A stretch of DNA of 64,000 bases. It comes from Tangfeifania diversioriginum. Its GTDB lineage: Bacteria > Bacteroidota > Bacteroidia > Bacteroidales > Prolixibacteraceae. The first letter of the stretch is position 1. Every line of letters begins with the position of its first letter. Below the pieces are notes generated by a model. That model did no database searches. It was given only the letters and a program-made list of their open reading frames with translations, and had not been told where the DNA came from. The DNA is taken from NCBI GenBank assembly GCA_945873105.1, contig CAMCBW010000033.1:1-64000 (forward strand), given 5' to 3'. Below are positions 19,488-29,065 of this stretch, in pieces. The position numbers and the translations under genes were made by a program.

Positions 19488-19970
19488 ATGAACCTACGCA
19501 TCGGTCTCGGTTATGATGTCCATCAGTTGGCTCCGGGGGAGGAACTTTGGTTGGGTGGGATTCTTGTTCCGCACGACAAGGGAACAGTCGCTCATTCTGA
19601 TGGAGATGTATTGTTGCATGCCATTTGTGATGCACTTTTGGGCGCTGCCGGATTGCGGGATATTGGGTACCACTTTCCGGATACAGATCCCGCTTTCAAA
19701 AACATTGACAGCAAGAAATTGCTGACAGCAGTGAATCAGCTGTTGCTTGACAAGGGATACAGCCTGGTGAACCTTGATGCTACCATCTCAGCACAGAAAC
19801 CCAAATTAAAGGATTGGATACCAGCCATGGAAACAGTAATTGGCGAGCTGATGGGATGTGCCACAGAGGTGATAAACATCAAGGCAACTACCACCGAGAG
19901 GCTGGGATTTGAAGGGAGGGAAGAGGGGATCTCTGTGCAGGCGATTGTATTGATTCAAAAAAATGAGTAA
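19488..19970 (+). CDS. ispF: 2-C-methyl-D-erythritol 2,4-cyclodiphosphate synthase
   Basis: 160 residues, the standard length. The metal-binding DVH is in LGYDVHQL near the N-terminus; AHSDGDVLLHAICDALLGA and the C-terminal TTTERLGFEGREEGI are family signatures. IspF cyclises CDP-ME-2-phosphate to MEcPP in the non-mevalonate isoprenoid pathway in the cytoplasm. The gene appears monocistronic, with a tandem repeat array 18 bp upstream. Confidence 0.96.
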   Translation: MNLRIGLGYDVHQLAPGEELWLGGILVPHDKGTVAHSDGDVLLHAICDALLGAAGLRDIGYHFPDTDPAFKNIDSKKLLTAVNQLLLDKGYSLVNLDATISAQKPKLKDWIPAMETVIGELMGCATEVINIKATTTERLGFEGREEGISVQAIVLIQKNE

Positions 19971-20048
19971 GATGGCCGATTCAATCTATCTGGCTATAAA
20001 TTAACAAATTATTAACAGACAGTACATCTATAATTGTCATTTTCCGAC

Positions 20049-20080
20049 TAATCTTGTGTAATTTCACAAGGATATATTAG
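20049..20080. promoter_or_regulatory. Palindrome upstream of the lemA operon
   Basis: CTTGTG (20053-20058) and CACAAG (20065-20070) form an inverted repeat inside an outer CTAAT...ATTAG pair. It overlaps TAATCTTG, one mismatch from the -7 consensus. It could be an operator or a 5' leader hairpin. Confidence 0.4.
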
Positions 20081-20104
20081 ACCAATATTAAAAAAAACAA
20101 TAGT

Positions 20105-20698
20105 ATGAGCAAAACAGCATGGATTGTAATCGGAGTCATCTTATTGGCTCTTTTTTTCGGAATCAGTTGGGGTATTAAAACCGGGAACAACATGGTCACC
20201 ATGGAAGAAGGGGTATCGGCATCCTGGTCACAGGTAGAAAATGTCTACCAACGCAGGGCAGACCTTATTCCAAATCTTGTCAATACAGTAAAAGGCTATG
20301 CAGCACATGAAAGTGAGACTTTAACTGCAGTGGTAGAGGCAAGGGCCAAGGCTACTTCAGTTACCGTTGACCCAACCAAATTAAACGCGGCATCGATACA
20401 GCAGTTTCAAGAGGCCCAGGGAGGACTCTCTTCCGCATTGGCAAGATTGATGGTAGTGGTTGAAAAGTACCCTGACTTGAAAGCCAACGAGAATTTTCTA
20501 AATCTTCAGGCACAATTGGAAGGAACAGAAAACAGAATCACGGTGGAGCGTCAAAAGTTCAACCAGTCTGCTCAAGCGTTCAATACCTACATTCGACTCT
20601 TCCCTCAAACCATCATTGCCTCCATGCGAAACTTTGAGAAGAAAGCCTATTTCGAAGCCGAAAAAGGGGCAAACAAGGCTCCCAAAGTTGAATTTTAA
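20105..20698 (+). CDS. lemA: LemA family protein
   Basis: 197 residues. One N-terminal membrane helix (VIGVILLALFFGISWG) is followed by the LemA helical domain with SASWSQVENVYQRRADLIPNL, NLQAQLEGTENRI and QAFNTYIRLFPQT. LemA proteins are membrane-anchored helical bundles of unclear biochemical role, typically co-encoded with TPM-domain proteins, as here: the two downstream genes follow at 24 and 2 bp, making a three-gene operon. Confidence 0.92.
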   Translation: MSKTAWIVIGVILLALFFGISWGIKTGNNMVTMEEGVSASWSQVENVYQRRADLIPNLVNTVKGYAAHESETLTAVVEARAKATSVTVDPTKLNAASIQQFQEAQGGLSSALARLMVVVEKYPDLKANENFLNLQAQLEGTENRITVERQKFNQSAQAFNTYIRLFPQTIIASMRNFEKKAYFEAEKGANKAPKVEF

Positions 20699-20722
20699 CC
20701 CAACGCTAATTCCAGTAATTGG

Positions 20723-21160
20723 ATGAGTAAAGCAAAATTTCTCTCCAGAGAGGAGGAGCAACAAGTGATCGAGGCCATCCGTTCTGCTGAGCAGGAAACA
20801 GGTGGAGAAATTCGCCTCCACATCGAGGCACATTGCAACGGCAACGTCCTCGATCGTGCGGCCTGGCTCTTCAAGTCCCTGAAAATGCATGAGACCGAAC
20901 TGAGAAACGGGGTGTTGATTTATCTCTCTACCGAGGATCGGAAATTTGCCATTATCGGGGATGCCGGAATCAATGCAGTAGTTCCAGCCGGGTTTTGGGA
21001 TGACGTTAAGGATTTGATGGTGGGTAAATTCACCAAAGGGGAATTGGTCGGCGGTTTTGTTGTTGGTATTGAAAGAGTCGGGGAAAAACTCAAAGCTTTC
21101 TTCCCCTGCAAAAAGGATGATACCAATGAACTCTCTGACGAAATATCATACGGTAAATAA
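20723..21160 (+). CDS. TPM domain protein (first of two)
   Basis: 145 residues, no signal peptide. It carries a TPM (TLP18.3/Psb32/MOLO-1) fold with QVIEAIRSAEQETGGEIRLHIE, GVLIYLSTEDRKFAIIGDAGI and VPAGFWDDV. TPM domains include a plant thylakoid acid phosphatase and a photosystem repair protein; in bacteria they are usually encoded with LemA. This copy appears cytoplasmic, unlike the next one. Confidence 0.87.
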   Translation: MSKAKFLSREEEQQVIEAIRSAEQETGGEIRLHIEAHCNGNVLDRAAWLFKSLKMHETELRNGVLIYLSTEDRKFAIIGDAGINAVVPAGFWDDVKDLMVGKFTKGELVGGFVVGIERVGEKLKAFFPCKKDDTNELSDEISYGK

Positions 21161-21162
21161 CC

Positions 21163-21993
21163 ATGAAGAATTTTTTGAACAATAGGATAAAGTTCCAGCT
21201 TTTACTCATTTTATCCCTTTTTCTGGTCAGTTTTGGCACAATGGCAGCTGACGAATTTCCGGCACGTCCCGAACCCCAAAGATTGGTAAACGATTTTGCC
21301 GGATTACTCTCGGGACAGCAGGTAGCTGAGCTTGAGCAAAAACTGGATGAATTTAACCGGAAAACCTCTACCCAAATCGCCATTGTCATTGTAATAGATC
21401 TGTTCGGTTACGAAAAAGGAGATTATACTTTCAAATTGGCGGAGAAGTGGGGAATTGGACAAAAGGGCAAGAACAACGGCATCCTGATCATGGTCAAGCC
21501 AAAGTCCGACAATGGTGAAACCGGTAAGGTCTTTATCGCGGTTGGCTACGGGCTGGAAGGTGCTGTACCGGATATTACGGCGCGCAAAACGATTATTTCA
21601 GAAGAGATATTGCCGAACTTCAAGGTGAATGATTATTATACCGGACTCGATCGGGCCACAACAGTGCTAATGGCATTGACTGCCGGAGAATTCACCGCAG
21701 ATCAATACGACAAAAGGGTCGAGAAGAAATCAGCACTCCCGGGATTCGGTCTGCTGTTGGTAATATTCGTAATTTTCATGCTCTTTAACCGAAATCACTA
21801 TCGTACAGTGGGTTCGCACGGCGGTGGTGGTAGTCTCCTGGGGTCACTTTGGCTCCTCAGCATGTTGGGTGGGGGCAGAGGCCATGGCGGCGGTTCCTGG
21901 AGCGACTTCTCCGGAGGTGGCGGCTCCTCAGGCGGCTTCGGAGGTTTTGGTGGCGGTAGCTTCGGCGGCGGCGGTGCAGGTGGCGAGTGGTAG
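21163..21993 (+). CDS. TPM domain membrane protein, YgcG type
   Basis: 276 residues. A signal peptide (about 1-28) is followed by the TPM domain (about 33-160: RLVNDFAGLLSGQQVAELEQ, KGKNNGILIMV, FIAVGYGLEGAVPD), one membrane helix (GLLLVIFVIFMLF) and a Gly/Ser-rich tail (SGGGGSSGGFGGFGGGSFGGGG, interrupted here for length as GGSSGGFGG and GGGSFGGGG). This is the classical layout of YgcG-like proteins beside LemA, an envelope protein with its domain in the periplasm. It ends the operon at a strong terminator. Confidence 0.9.
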   Translation: MKNFLNNRIKFQLLLILSLFLVSFGTMAADEFPARPEPQRLVNDFAGLLSGQQVAELEQKLDEFNRKTSTQIAIVIVIDLFGYEKGDYTFKLAEKWGIGQKGKNNGILIMVKPKSDNGETGKVFIAVGYGLEGAVPDITARKTIISEEILPNFKVNDYYTGLDRATTVLMALTAGEFTADQYDKRVEKKSALPGFGLLLVIFVIFMLFNRNHYRTVGSHGGGGSLLGSLWLLSMLGGGRGHGGGSWSDFSGGGGSSGGFGGFGGGSFGGGGAGGEW

Positions 21994-22018
21994 AAGTATA
22001 GAATATAAGAAATAGGTG

Positions 22019-22073
22019 AAAGCCTGTTTTTTGGCAAGTAGATTTCTGATCTGCCAGCTAAAAAACAGGCTTT
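22019..22073 (+). terminator. Terminator of the lemA-TPM operon
   Basis: Perfect 14-bp stem AAAGCCTGTTTTTT / AAAAAACAGGCTTT with additional inner pairing (GGCA/TGCC), followed by T-rich sequence. It also excludes the longer possible start of the next gene. Confidence 0.85.
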
Positions 22074-22162
22074 TGTATTCTTTTTTTAGGCGCTTTTGCT
22101 GTAAATTTATGGTAATAGCATTCCCCAATTTTTACGGATGGTTGGGATTCTTTACCAATGTG

Positions 22163-22675
22163 ATGGAAGTACCTGTAATTCAAAAGAAAATATGTGAGAT
22201 AAGAGGTCAAAAAGTCATGCTGGACTATGATCTGGCGGCTCTCTACGAGGTTGAAACAAAAGTATTGAAGCAGGCTGTAAAACGGAATATTGATCGTTTT
22301 CCTTCGGACTTTATGTTTGAGTTGACCAAAGAAGAGCATCAATCTCTAAGGTCACATATTGTGACCTTAGAGATTGGGCGGGGCAAACATAGTAAGTATT
22401 TCTCCTATGCCTTTACTGAACAGGGAGTTGCGATGTTATCAGGTGTATTGAAGAGTCCCAAAGCGTTGCAGGTAAATATTATGATCATGAGGGCATTTGT
22501 GCTGATAAGACAATTTGCATTGACAAACGATGAGTTAACTTTAAAACTTAACGAACTTGAAATCAAGTTTAACAAGCAGTTCAAAGACGTCTATGATGCA
22601 ATTAATTTCCTGTTGCAAAAGGACAAACAGATTACCGCCCTGCATCAGCGAGAAAGAATTGGGTATAAGCCATAA
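22163..22675 (+). CDS. ORF6N domain protein
   Basis: 170 residues from MEVPVIQKKI; a longer frame would begin within the preceding terminator. The ORF6N (KilA-N-related) domain is clear: IRGQKVMLDYDLAALYEVETK, split as VMLDYDLAALYEV, then LKQAVKRNIDRFPSDFMFEL and YAFTEQGVAMLSGVL, with a coiled C-terminal region. This is a DNA-binding-type domain common in phage anti-repressors and found as single genes in many Bacteroidota chromosomes. No phage genes lie nearby. Inside the gene, GGTCACATATTGTGACC is a near-perfect palindrome. Confidence 0.88.
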   Translation: MEVPVIQKKICEIRGQKVMLDYDLAALYEVETKVLKQAVKRNIDRFPSDFMFELTKEEHQSLRSHIVTLEIGRGKHSKYFSYAFTEQGVAMLSGVLKSPKALQVNIMIMRAFVLIRQFALTNDELTLKLNELEIKFNKQFKDVYDAINFLLQKDKQITALHQRERIGYKP

Positions 22676-22703
22676 AAAAAGCCCCATTCCGGAGCTTTTT
22701 TTT
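22674..22703. terminator. Bidirectional terminator between convergent genes
   Basis: Stem AAAAAAAGC / GCTTTTTTT with a bulged inner CC/GG pair. A and T tracts on both sides serve the ORF6N gene (+) and the zinc ribbon gene (-). Confidence 0.78.
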
Positions 22704-22720
22704 ATAAGATAGTGAGGTTA

Positions 22721-23500
22721 TTAATTCTCTTCAGCCTGTGGGGTGGCAATATCTTTGTCGACCAATATTCTACCGCAATATTCGCAAACGATGATCTTCT
22801 TGCGGGAGGCGATATCCAACTGGCGCTGTGGCGGGATCTTGTTGAAACAACCTCCGCAGGCATCGCGCTGAACCGTTACCACGGACAGTCCGTTGCGGGC
22901 ATTCTTCCTGATCTTGTTGAAAGCAGTAACCAAACGCTCTTCGATCATGACGGAGATCTTGGCAGTCTTGGCTTTGAGCAACTCCTCTTCCACTGCTGTC
23001 TCTGCTGTAATCTCTTCCAGCTCCTTTTTCTTGCGAACCAGGTCATCCTCCCGCTCTTTCAGCAACAGGTTCGAAGCATCGAGTAACTCCCCTTTGGTCT
23101 TTACGTCAATGGAATATTCTTTGATCCTTTTCTCAGCCAATTCAATTTCAAGCGTCTGGAACTCCATCTCTTTCGATATGGCATCGAATTCGCGGTTGTT
23201 GCGTACATTCTCTTGCTGGGCTTTGTAATGATCGATCTTGGCCTTGGAATCCTTGATCTCAATTTTTTTGTTGGCCACTGCGGTATTGAGGTTTTTGATC
23301 TCGTCCTGCAGGTTGGAGAGCCTGGTCTTTAGACCAACGATCTCATCCTCCAGGTCCTGAACCTCAAGGGGTAACTCACCACGCAGCGTGTTGATTTTAT
23401 CGATTTCTGAAACAACAGTTTGTAGTTCATAGAGCATTTTCAATTTTTCCTGAACTGAAACCTCTTTGCCTTCGGTTGTTTTGTTAATTTCTAACGACAT
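22721..23500 (-). CDS. Coiled-coil C4 zinc ribbon protein (DUF164 type)
   Basis: 259 residues: a long coiled coil (about 10-190) with regular heptads, then a C-terminal zinc ribbon made of CGGCF and CEYCGRI. This layout is the CT398-like/DUF164 family, whose members bind sigma54 or flagellar regulators in some bacteria and are otherwise uncharacterised. It lies 29 bp downstream of a Nif3-like gene on the same strand, an association common in Bacteroidota, so the two are probably one operon. Confidence 0.88.
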   Translation of the reverse strand: MSLEINKTTEGKEVSVQEKLKMLYELQTVVSEIDKINTLRGELPLEVQDLEDEIVGLKTRLSNLQDEIKNLNTAVANKKIEIKDSKAKIDHYKAQQENVRNNREFDAISKEMEFQTLEIELAEKRIKEYSIDVKTKGELLDASNLLLKEREDDLVRKKKELEEITAETAVEEELLKAKTAKISVMIEERLVTAFNKIRKNARNGLSVVTVQRDACGGCFNKIPPQRQLDIASRKKIIVCEYCGRILVDKDIATPQAEEN

Positions 23501-23529
23501 ATCCAGAATATTATTATTTTATTTTGACC

Positions 23530-24624
23530 TCAAAAGTAAGAAACCGGGTTGGTTTTTACATCCGATAAACGGAGTGCAAATGTAGGGAATTTTTTTAAAA
23601 CTATCTCTTTTAAAACCTCTTTCGTAAATTGTTCGCTCTCATAATGTCCAATATCTGCCAATACGATTCTTTTGTCGGCCTCAAAAAAGTCGTGGTACTT
23701 GAAATCAGCCGAGAGAAAGAGTTCAGCACCCGCAGAAATCGCCTTGCCGGTGAGAAAGCTGCCGGAACCACCACACACGGCAATCTTACTGATCTTCCTG
23801 TTCAGAAGAGGGGTGTGCCGGATCACCTGACAGCCAAAAATCTCCTTCATCCTGCCAAGAAAATCGAGCTCATCACAGGCGGCCGGCAACGTTCCAACCA
23901 TTCCGGCTCCTACCGTTGGGAGATCGTTTTCAAGAGGTAACAGATCGTAGGCAACCTCCTCATAGGGATGTGAAACCATCAGCGCTTCCACTACAGCTGG
24001 GGTGAGGTGCCTGGGCAAAATGACCTCCAGCCTCTCTTCAGGTTCAGCATGCAGCTTACCCTTCGATCCGACAAATGGGGCGCTAAATTCATTTCCCCGA
24101 AAAGTACCTGAGCCAGATGAACTGAAGCTGCATTGGTCATAATTTCCGATCGTACCGGCACCAGCCGAAAACAAGGCACTTCTCACCAATTCAAGGTGGT
24201 GGTGCGGAACGTAGGTGGCCAGTTTAAGTAACTGGTTTTTCACAGGTGAGAGAATTCTGCAATTTTCGAGACCTATTTTTTCACAGATTTTAGCGTTGAC
24301 ACCCCCGGATATACTGTCCAGATTGGTATGAGCGGCATAGATTGCCAAGTCATTTTTGATCGCCTGGATCAGGCATCGCTCCACCTCATTGTTCCCTGTA
24401 ATGCGTTTGATCGCTTTAAATATCAGGGGATGATGGCAGATGATAAGCTTGCATCCTAATTTGATGGCCTCCTGAACAACCGCTTCAGTGACATCCAATG
24501 TGATCAGCGCAGATTCAATCTCCCAGTTTTTGTCTCCGGTTACAAGTCCAGCATTGTCATAGGATTCCTGGTAAGGGAGCGGAGCAATATTTTCAATATG
24601 GTGGATAAGGTCTTTGAGGAGCAT
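23530..24624 (-). CDS. Nif3-like dinuclear metal centre protein
   Basis: 364 residues from MLLKDLIHHIEN; an 11-residue longer frame lacks family similarity. Metal-ligand motifs of the Nif3/YbgI family are visible: ICHHPLIFK near residue 65 and DIGHYESEQFT near the C-terminus. The protein is of the long type with a central inserted CutA/PII-like domain (about 130-240). Members form hexameric toroids with a two-metal site; they have been annotated as GTP cyclohydrolase I type 2 but that activity is doubtful. Confidence 0.92.
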   Translation of the reverse strand: MLLKDLIHHIENIAPLPYQESYDNAGLVTGDKNWEIESALITLDVTEAVVQEAIKLGCKLIICHHPLIFKAIKRITGNNEVERCLIQAIKNDLAIYAAHTNLDSISGGVNAKICEKIGLENCRILSPVKNQLLKLATYVPHHHLELVRSALFSAGAGTIGNYDQCSFSSSGSGTFRGNEFSAPFVGSKGKLHAEPEERLEVILPRHLTPAVVEALMVSHPYEEVAYDLLPLENDLPTVGAGMVGTLPAACDELDFLGRMKEIFGCQVIRHTPLLNRKISKIAVCGGSGSFLTGKAISAGAELFLSADFKYHDFFEADKRIVLADIGHYESEQFTKEVLKEIVLKKFPTFALRLSDVKTNPVSYF

Positions 24625-24695
24625 CAATCTTTTTTTATTGGTCTTCGTTGTCAACATTTGTGACCTGCTGCGCCACAGTTTCCACTTCTCTCTTC

Positions 24696-25040
24696 CTAGA
24701 GGATTTCCTTGATTTCGACCAGGTACTGCCTGATCTCCTGAAGCTTTTGGACAATCTCGTAGTTGTGCTCAACTTCGTCCTTGTTCTCCTTGATTTTGGC
24801 CTTTGCCCCCTTCAGGGTTAGCCCACGCTCTTTAACAAGGTGATTGATCAGGGCAAGGTGGTTGATGTCCTCCTGTGTATAAAAACGATTCCCCTTCTTG
24901 TTTTTAAATGGCTTGATCGTGTCAAATTCCTTTTCCCAGAATCGTAAGGCAGAGGGAGCAAGATTGAACTTCTCGGCTACTTCACTGATCGAAAAGTAGA
25001 GTTTTTCAGATTTAGGTGCTTTGAATACCACGGTGTTCAA
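24696..25040 (-). CDS. MerR family transcriptional regulator
   Basis: 114 residues. The N-terminal winged-helix shows KLYFSISEVAEKFNLAPSALRFWEKEF, split as SISEVAEKF and SALRFWEKEF, then FYTQEDINHLALINHLV, and a C-terminal coiled coil for dimerisation. No effector-binding domain or Cys ligands are present. It follows the M23 peptidase gene by 8 bp, an arrangement conserved in Bacteroidota, so it may regulate envelope genes. Confidence 0.9.
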   Translation of the reverse strand: MNTVVFKAPKSEKLYFSISEVAEKFNLAPSALRFWEKEFDTIKPFKNKKGNRFYTQEDINHLALINHLVKERGLTLKGAKAKIKENKDEVEHNYEIVQKLQEIRQYLVEIKEIL

Positions 25041-25048
25041 TTTTAAGT

Positions 25049-26014
25049 TTAATCAAAACTTTGCCCTGTATTGGAGGAGATGGAGATCATCTTCTCATAT
25101 TCCAACGGATTAAGATCCTGGAAGTAATAATTTTGCGGATTTACCTTCTGCCCGTTTTTCATTACTTCATAGTGCAGGTGAGGTGCTGTCGATGCGCCTG
25201 AACTTCCTACAAAACCAATTACATCGCCCCTGTTGACAGATTGGCCAACCTTGACATTGAGCCTTGAAAGATGACCATACAAGGTTTCGTAACCATAACC
25301 ATGATCCACCACAATGGTATTCCCATATCCGGCATTTCTTCCAACTTCCTTGACAATCCCATTTCCGGTAACAAATATATCGGTACCAACCGGAGCTGTA
25401 AAATCCATCCCATAATGGAACCTTGGTATGCGGTAAATAGGATGCATCCGCATCCCCCAGCCAGACGCTGTTCTTTTGAGGTCTCTGTTTGACACAGGCA
25501 TGATGGAGGGAATACTTGACAGCATCTTCTCCTTCCCAAGGGCCATCTTGATAACCTCATCATAGGATTTGGATTGAACGTATACCTGTTTGGAGAGCAC
25601 ATCCAATTTTTTTGCCACCGATATAATCAGCTCGGAATTGTCCATACTTTCCAATTTGGTGTACCTGTTGCTCCCGCCAAACCCCGCCATCCTGACAGAG
25701 GAGGGTATCGGATTCGCTTCGAAAATCACCCGGTAAATGTTGTCGTCTCGCATCTGGATATCTTCCAGAGCGGCTGAAATCTTCTCAATGTCCTTGTTCA
25801 TCAGGTTGTACTGTGACAACAACTGCTCATTCTCCCTTTTTAACTGTTTTGTGACCGGAGTCTCAAAAAATTGGAGGAAAATAAAAAAGAAGATAATCCC
25901 CGATACAATGCCCGTCGACAAATAGCCAAGTGCCTTTTTGACAAGGGAACGAACATTGCGCTCGATCTTGTCAAAGCTTAAAGTATCCGGATTAAATCTG
26001 TAATTAATACCCAT
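25049..26014 (-). CDS. M23 family metallopeptidase, membrane anchored
   Basis: 321 residues: a basic cytoplasmic start, one membrane helix (about 33-52, STGIVSGIIFFFIFLQFF), a coiled coil, then a LytM/M23 domain (about 195-300) with the zinc motif HYGMDFTAP, GNTIVVDHGYGYETLYGHLS and HLHYEV. All usual M23 zinc ligands (H, D, HxH) are present, so it should be an active DD-endopeptidase acting on peptidoglycan cross-links in the periplasm. It is divergent from alaS. Confidence 0.91.
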   Translation of the reverse strand: MGINYRFNPDTLSFDKIERNVRSLVKKALGYLSTGIVSGIIFFFIFLQFFETPVTKQLKRENEQLLSQYNLMNKDIEKISAALEDIQMRDDNIYRVIFEANPIPSSVRMAGFGGSNRYTKLESMDNSELIISVAKKLDVLSKQVYVQSKSYDEVIKMALGKEKMLSSIPSIMPVSNRDLKRTASGWGMRMHPIYRIPRFHYGMDFTAPVGTDIFVTGNGIVKEVGRNAGYGNTIVVDHGYGYETLYGHLSRLNVKVGQSVNRGDVIGFVGSSGASTAPHLHYEVMKNGQKVNPQNYYFQDLNPLEYEKMISISSNTGQSFD

Positions 26015-26188
26015 TTAAAACAATTTATTTTGAAGCGAAGTAGGCCAAAATTAACGAAATAATCTAATTTTGCAACGATTTTGACCCCTCCCAATGAATT
26101 TAACCTGGGCAAAATTAGTTTATTTAAGGGCAAATGGTCGATTTGGATAGGATGTCACTTGCCATTTAATTCTTTTTAACACAATTCA

Positions 26189-28813
26189 ATGATGGATTCG
26201 AAACAGATACGTGAAGCATTTTTGGACTTTTTTGCCTCCAAAGCACACCAGATCGTCCCCTCTGCCCCCATGGTGGTAAAGAACGATCCAACCCTCATGT
26301 TTACAAATGCGGGGATGAACCAGTTCAAGGATATCTTTCTAGGCAACGCCCCTGTAAAGAGTCCAAGGATCGCTGATACCCAAAAGTGTTTGCGCGTATC
26401 CGGTAAGCACAACGACCTCGAAGAGGTCGGACACGATACCTACCATCATACCATGTTCGAAATGCTTGGGAATTGGTCTTTTGGCGATTACTTCAAGGAA
26501 GAAGCCATCGACTGGGCCTGGGAATTACTGGTGGGTAGGTTCAATATTCCTGTTGACAGGCTTTACACTACTGTTTTTGAAGGGGATGCGAAAGATGGTG
26601 TAGCACTTGATGCCGAAGCGTTGGCTCTCTGGAAAAAATACCTTCCGGAGGACCAAATCCTCTTCGGCAACAAAAAGGATAATTTCTGGGAGATGGGTGA
26701 CAGTGGCCCCTGTGGCCCCTGCTCTGAAATTCATGTGGACATCCGCAGTGACGAAGAGCGTTCCAAAATCAGCGGAAGGGAAATGGTCAATCAGAGCCAT
26801 CCGCAGGTTATTGAGATCTGGAACCTGGTTTTTATCCAGTTCAACCGGAAGGCCAACGGACAGTTGGAGGAGCTACCTGCCAAACACGTAGATACAGGAA
26901 TGGGCTTCGAACGGCTCTGTATGGTGCTTCAACAAAAACAATCCAATTACGACACCGACGTTTTTCAGCCTGTTATCACAGAGCTGGGCTTTCTTGCCGG
27001 GAAGAAGTACGGTGAAAATGAGAAGTCAGACATCGCCATGCGGGTCATCGCCGACCATATCCGGGCCATTGCCTTTGCCATCACTGATGGACAACTTCCT
27101 TCCAACAACAAGGCCGGCTATGTCATCCGCCGGATCCTGCGCCGGGCAGTACGTTACGGCTATACCTTCCTGGGTTTCAGAAAACCATTCATGCACCAGC
27201 TGATCAAGGTGTTGGTAGAGCAGATGGGTGGGGCTTTCCCCGAACTCAACAAGCAGCAGGAGTTGGTCACCAAGGTGATCCGTGAAGAGGAGGACTCCTT
27301 TCTCAGGACCCTGGAGACAGGAATCCGCATGCTTGAAAATATTATGTCAGTAGCCAGCAAGAAGAACCAAACAGAGATCAGCGGCAATGTTGCTTTTGAA
27401 CTTTATGATACCTATGGCTTTCCGCTCGACCTGACCGAACTGATACTCCGGGAAGAGTCCTTTACCGTGAACCGGGATGAATTCGAAAAGGCCATGGAGG
27501 AGCAGAAAAACCGTTCCAGAAACGCAACCCAACTCGAAACAGGTGACTGGATCGAAATTCGTCCCTCCATCGAAAGTGAATTTGTAGGGTATGACCAAAC
27601 TACATCAGAACTTAAAATTTGTCGTTACCGGAAGGTAAAGGATAAAAAGGGGGAATATGTGCAGCTGGTTTTTGACAAAAGCCCATTCTATGCAGAGTCA
27701 GGGGGCCAAATCGGAGATACAGGCTGGATCGAAGCCGACGGGGTGAAGTTGGAGATCTTTGATACAGTCAAAGAGAATGGTCTGACCGTGCATTTGGTCA
27801 AAACACTTCCTGCGGATCCTTCTGCCACATTTACAGGCTTTGTGAACAATGACAATCAACGGGCCACGGCCGGAAACCATACTGCAACCCACTTGCTGGA
27901 CCATGCATTGCGGGAGATACTGGGCACTCACATCGAACAAAAAGGCTCCCTGGTAACACCGGATTCGTTGAGGTTCGACTTCTCTCATTTTCAAAAGGTA
28001 TCTGAAGAGGAGTTGGAGAAAATAGAAAAAAGAGTCAATGAATTGATCCGGCAAAATGCCTTGAGGGAGGAGCACCGCGAAATGCCCATGACTGAGGCGG
28101 AGAAGCTTGGCGCGATTGCCCTATTCGGCGAAAAATATGGCGACCATGTCAGGGTGATCAAGTTCGGTGATTCCATCGAATTGTGCGGAGGCATCCACGT
28201 GGGTGCCACCGGTGAGATTGGCCAGTTTGTCATCCTCTCTGAGGGTTCCATCTCTGCCGGTGTAAGAAGGATTGAGGCCATCACAGGAGGCAAAGCTGAA
28301 GAGTTTTTGCGCCACAAGTTGAAGACTACCAAGGAACTGGCATACCTACTTAACAATCCCGGAGATTTAAAGGTGGCTGTTGAACAGTTGCTGCAGAAAG
28401 TAAGTGCGCTGAACAGCCAGGTGGATGCCTTTAAAAAGGAGGCAGCATCCGGTTTGAAAAAAGAGTTGCTGAAACAGGTGGTTCATCTCAACGGAATCAA
28501 CTTCCTGGCCAGTAGACTACCGGTTGATGATGCCGGAATTATCAAGGACCTCGCTTTTCAGCTTAAGGGTGAAGTAGAAAACCTCTTCCTGGTATTTGCA
28601 GCAGAAATTGATGGGAAAGCCTCTGTACATGTAATGATTGCAGACAATCTGGTCAAGGAAAAGGGATTGCATGCTGGTAATATTGTACGGGAATTGGCAA
28701 AACTGGTGGATGGTGGCGGAGGGGGGCAACCCTTTTATGCCAGTGCAGGCGGCAAAAACCCCAAAGGTATTGCAGAACTTCTGGTGAAAGCCAAGGAGTA
28801 TATTAAAGGATAG
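26189..28813 (+). CDS. alaS: Alanine--tRNA ligase
   Basis: 874 residues, normal length. Class II catalytic core starting with [19 protein letters not shown], motif 2 [16 protein letters not shown] and [15 protein letters not shown]; the editing domain zinc motif [11 protein letters not shown] and [13 protein letters not shown]; and a C-terminal DHHA1 domain ending in [17 protein letters not shown]. It charges tRNA-Ala and hydrolyses mischarged Ser/Gly-tRNA-Ala. The nearest in-frame ATG pair is at 26189/26192; the first is used. A 25-bp perfect hairpin follows the gene. Confidence 0.96.
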   Translation: MMDSKQIREAFLDFFASKAHQIVPSAPMVVKNDPTLMFTNAGMNQFKDIFLGNAPVKSPRIADTQKCLRVSGKHNDLEEVGHDTYHHTMFEMLGNWSFGDYFKEEAIDWAWELLVGRFNIPVDRLYTTVFEGDAKDGVALDAEALALWKKYLPEDQILFGNKKDNFWEMGDSGPCGPCSEIHVDIRSDEERSKISGREMVNQSHPQVIEIWNLVFIQFNRKANGQLEELPAKHVDTGMGFERLCMVLQQKQSNYDTDVFQPVITELGFLAGKKYGENEKSDIAMRVIADHIRAIAFAITDGQLPSNNKAGYVIRRILRRAVRYGYTFLGFRKPFMHQLIKVLVEQMGGAFPELNKQQELVTKVIREEEDSFLRTLETGIRMLENIMSVASKKNQTEISGNVAFELYDTYGFPLDLTELILREESFTVNRDEFEKAMEEQKNRSRNATQLETGDWIEIRPSIESEFVGYDQTTSELKICRYRKVKDKKGEYVQLVFDKSPFYAESGGQIGDTGWIEADGVKLEIFDTVKENGLTVHLVKTLPADPSATFTGFVNNDNQRATAGNHTATHLLDHALREILGTHIEQKGSLVTPDSLRFDFSHFQKVSEEELEKIEKRVNELIRQNALREEHREMPMTEAEKLGAIALFGEKYGDHVRVIKFGDSIELCGGIHVGATGEIGQFVILSEGSISAGVRRIEAITGGKAEEFLRHKLKTTKELAYLLNNPGDLKVAVEQLLQKVSALNSQVDAFKKEAASGLKKELLKQVVHLNGINFLASRLPVDDAGIIKDLAFQLKGEVENLFLVFAAEIDGKASVHVMIADNLVKEKGLHAGNIVRELAKLVDGGGGGQPFYASAGGKNPKGIAELLVKAKEYIKG

Positions 28814-28840
28814 GCAAGTTTTAAAAGAATCCTTGCAGAC

Positions 28841-28899
28841 AAATGCGGGAAGAGGCAAAGAGATATTCGTGTATTATCTCTTTGCCTCTTCCCGCATTT
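28841..28899. terminator. Perfect 25-bp hairpin downstream of alaS
   Basis: Arms at 28841-28865 and 28875-28899 are exact reverse complements with a 9-nt loop. No T-run follows. It may terminate transcription or shield the 3' end of the mRNA; its length and perfection exceed a normal terminator. Confidence 0.8.
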
Positions 28900-29065
28900 A
28901 CGAGATAGATTTTCATTGGTGCCCCGAAAAATCCACCATCACATTCGAAAGGTTCATTCTAAATAATTGCTAAACAGGGATATTTTGCGGATACCTTGTT
29001 CATTCATGTTCAAAAACGTGGTTGCCGGTTATCAATAATATTTATTTTTAGCGCAAAAATATAGC

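Noticed and set aside
22163-22675. Prophage because of an ORF6N protein
   Set aside because: No other phage genes, integrase or attachment sites flank it; these genes are common as singles in Bacteroidota.
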